Shown here: piece by piece, positions 63,145 to 64,000 of the stretch | Numbering within the stretch: the stretch's first letter is position 1 | Layout: every line of letters begins with the position of its first letter | DNA from: Pseudomonas sp. Irchel 3H7 | GTDB taxonomy: Bacteria > Pseudomonadota > Gammaproteobacteria > Pseudomonadales > Pseudomonadaceae | Direction: 5' to 3' | Assembly (NCBI RefSeq): GCF_900187605.1 | Contig: NZ_FYEA01000004.1 | Location: 1-64,000, forward strand | DNA length: 64,000 nt | Made by a program: the position numbers and the translations under genes | The notes under the pieces: generated by a model | Databases searched by the model: none | Told to the model about the DNA's origin: nothing | What the model saw: the letters and a program-made list of their open reading frames with translations, nothing else

Positions 63145-63614
63145 GCGCGCAGCAACAAGGCAACGGAGTGCACGGCGATGCCTTCTTCGCGACCGACAAA
63201 GCCAAGCTTTTCGGTGGTGGTAGCTTTCACGTTCACTTGATCCAACTCAACTTGAAGATCCGCCGCGATCAGCGCGCGCATCGATTCGATATGCGGGGCC
63301 ATTTTCGGCGCCTGGGCAACGATGGTGTTGTCGACGTTGCCGACTTTCCAGCCCTTGGCATGGATCAGCGCGACCACATGACGCAGCAGCGCACGGCTGT
63401 CGGCGCCCTTGAATTGCGGGTCGGTGTCCGGGAAGTGTTTGCCGATATCACCCAGCGCCGCAGCGCCGAGCAAGGCATCGCTCAAGGCGTGCAGCAAAAC
63501 GTCACCGTCGGAATGAGCGAGCAGCCCGAAGCTGTGTGCGATACGCACGCCGCCCAGAGTAATGAAATCGCCTTCAGCGAAACGGTGCACATCATAGCCG
63601 TGGCCAATACGCAT
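63141..63614 (-). CDS. ispF: 2-C-methyl-D-erythritol 2,4-cyclodiphosphate synthase
   Basis: A 157-residue MEP-pathway enzyme for isoprenoid precursors. Zinc ligands D8, H10 (GYDVH) and H42 (LLHALSDAL), plus the [12 protein letters not shown] loop, are present. The start at 63614 gives the standard length. The ATG directly follows the T-run of a terminator-like hairpin, and no strong ribosome-binding site is visible. Confidence 0.95.
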   Translation of the reverse strand: MRIGHGYDVHRFAEGDFITLGGVRIAHSFGLLAHSDGDVLLHALSDALLGAAALGDIGKHFPDTDPQFKGADSRALLRHVVALIHAKGWKVGNVDNTIVAQAPKMAPHIESMRALIAADLQVELDQVNVKATTTEKLGFVGREEGIAVHSVALLLRA

Positions 63615-63648
63615 AAAAAAAACGCCCCGATTTTTGTCAGGGCGTGAT
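63615..63648 (-). terminator. Terminator after fghA, abutting the ispF start
   Basis: ACGCCC / GGGCGT stem then eight Ts, ending 1 nt before the ispF ATG on the minus strand. Confidence 0.7.
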
Positions 63649-63658
63649 TCTACCTGCA

Positions 63659-64000
63659 TTAACCGCGCAGGGCGCGTGCGTGATGCTGCAAGTGGTCGTC
63701 TATAAAGCTTGAGATGAAGAAATAGCTGTGGTCGTAGCCCGGTTGCAGGCGCAATGTCAGCGGATGGCCCGCTTGTTTTGCTGCTTGTTGCAAGGCTTCG
63801 GGTTTGAGCTGAGTGGCGAGGAAGTCGTCGCGATCACCCTGATCGACCAGCAGCGGCAGTTTTTCGTGGGCCTCGGCGATCAGCGCACAGGCATCCCACT
63901 CTTTCCACTTCGAACGATCTTCGCCCAAGTAACGGGAGAACGCCTTTTGCCCCCATGGGCAATCCATCGGGTTGTTGATCGGCGAGAACGCCGACACCGA
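63659..64000 (-). CDS. fghA: S-formylglutathione hydrolase, C-terminal part (cut by window edge)
   Basis: The last 113 residues of an esterase-D-type serine hydrolase that splits S-formylglutathione in formaldehyde detoxification. [18 protein letters not shown], the catalytic Asp region [14 protein letters not shown] and the catalytic His in [15 protein letters not shown] are diagnostic. The nucleophile half lies beyond the window. Confidence 0.9.
   Translation of the reverse strand, partial: SVSAFSPINNPMDCPWGQKAFSRYLGEDRSKWKEWDACALIAEAHEKLPLLVDQGDRDDFLATQLKPEALQQAAKQAGHPLTLRLQPGYDHSYFFISSFIDDHLQHHARALRG

Overview
The window is chromosomal DNA of a fluorescent pseudomonad, most likely from the Pseudomonas fluorescens group. 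The evidence is gene content and order (mutS, fdxA, rsmZ, rpoS, nlpD, pcm, surE, truD, ispF; recA-recX; dgkA-erdR; divergent finR/fpr), many Pseudomonas-type REP palindromes, and GC-rich codon use. The species cannot be fixed from sequence reading alone.

Layout. (1) 1-2600: remnant of a small accessory island on the minus strand: a winged-helix protein, an AbiEii-type nucleotidyltransferase and a broken PP2C-type phosphatase gene. (2) 2870-3321: a DUF3077 gene behind a strongly folded leader. (3) 3508-18050: housekeeping genes (kup, rimO, GNAT, RsuA-like protein, DUF1456, rhlG, trmO, fpr/finR, dgkA, erdR, DTW protein, PA3611-like secreted protein, LOG-family protein), separated by REP doublets. 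(4) 18059-19698: recX, recA with an SOS box, and pncC/cinA. (5) 19766-54654: a 35-kb block of contractile phage-tail genes, all on the minus strand, between mutS and cinA-recA. It has no capsid, portal, terminase, integrase or replication genes, so I read it as tailocin (R-type bacteriocin) DNA. (6) 54866-64000: mutS, fdxA, the regulatory RNA rsmZ, rpoS, nlpD, pcm, surE, truD, ispF and the end of fghA.

The tailocin block holds two different machines in tandem. Read from the regulator leftward, a PrtR/CI-like S24 repressor (53920-54654) is followed by a promoter overlapped by ATGC-N6-GCAT sites, an orphan fibre chaperone, a secreted protein and a holin. Next comes a P2-like (R-pyocin-like) set: V, W, J, I, an 818-residue fibre, two chaperones, sheath, tube, E/E', tape measure, U, X and D. 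After that comes a Mu-like set: gp37-like, DUF2635, sheath L, tube M, gp41 with a frameshift extension, a tape measure with 41-residue repeats, N, P, gp45, gp46, gp47 and gp48. This ends in an array of five tail-fibre genes that share about 66 N-terminal residues but differ in the rest, each followed by its own small accessory/chaperone gene. A lysis set (GH19 endolysin, Rz with embedded Rz1) closes the block. DNA damage would be expected to trigger RecA-stimulated self-cleavage of the repressor and expression of both machines, with lysis by the shared holin, endolysin and spanins.

The most interesting material is the five-cassette fibre array, the exchange of one fibre tip plus chaperone type between the two tailocins, the operator set, the two predicted -1 frameshift sites, a terminator-like hairpin inside the endolysin coding start, the DUF3077 leader and the decayed HTH-NTase-PP2C island. 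Protein families were assigned by eye; no database search was possible.
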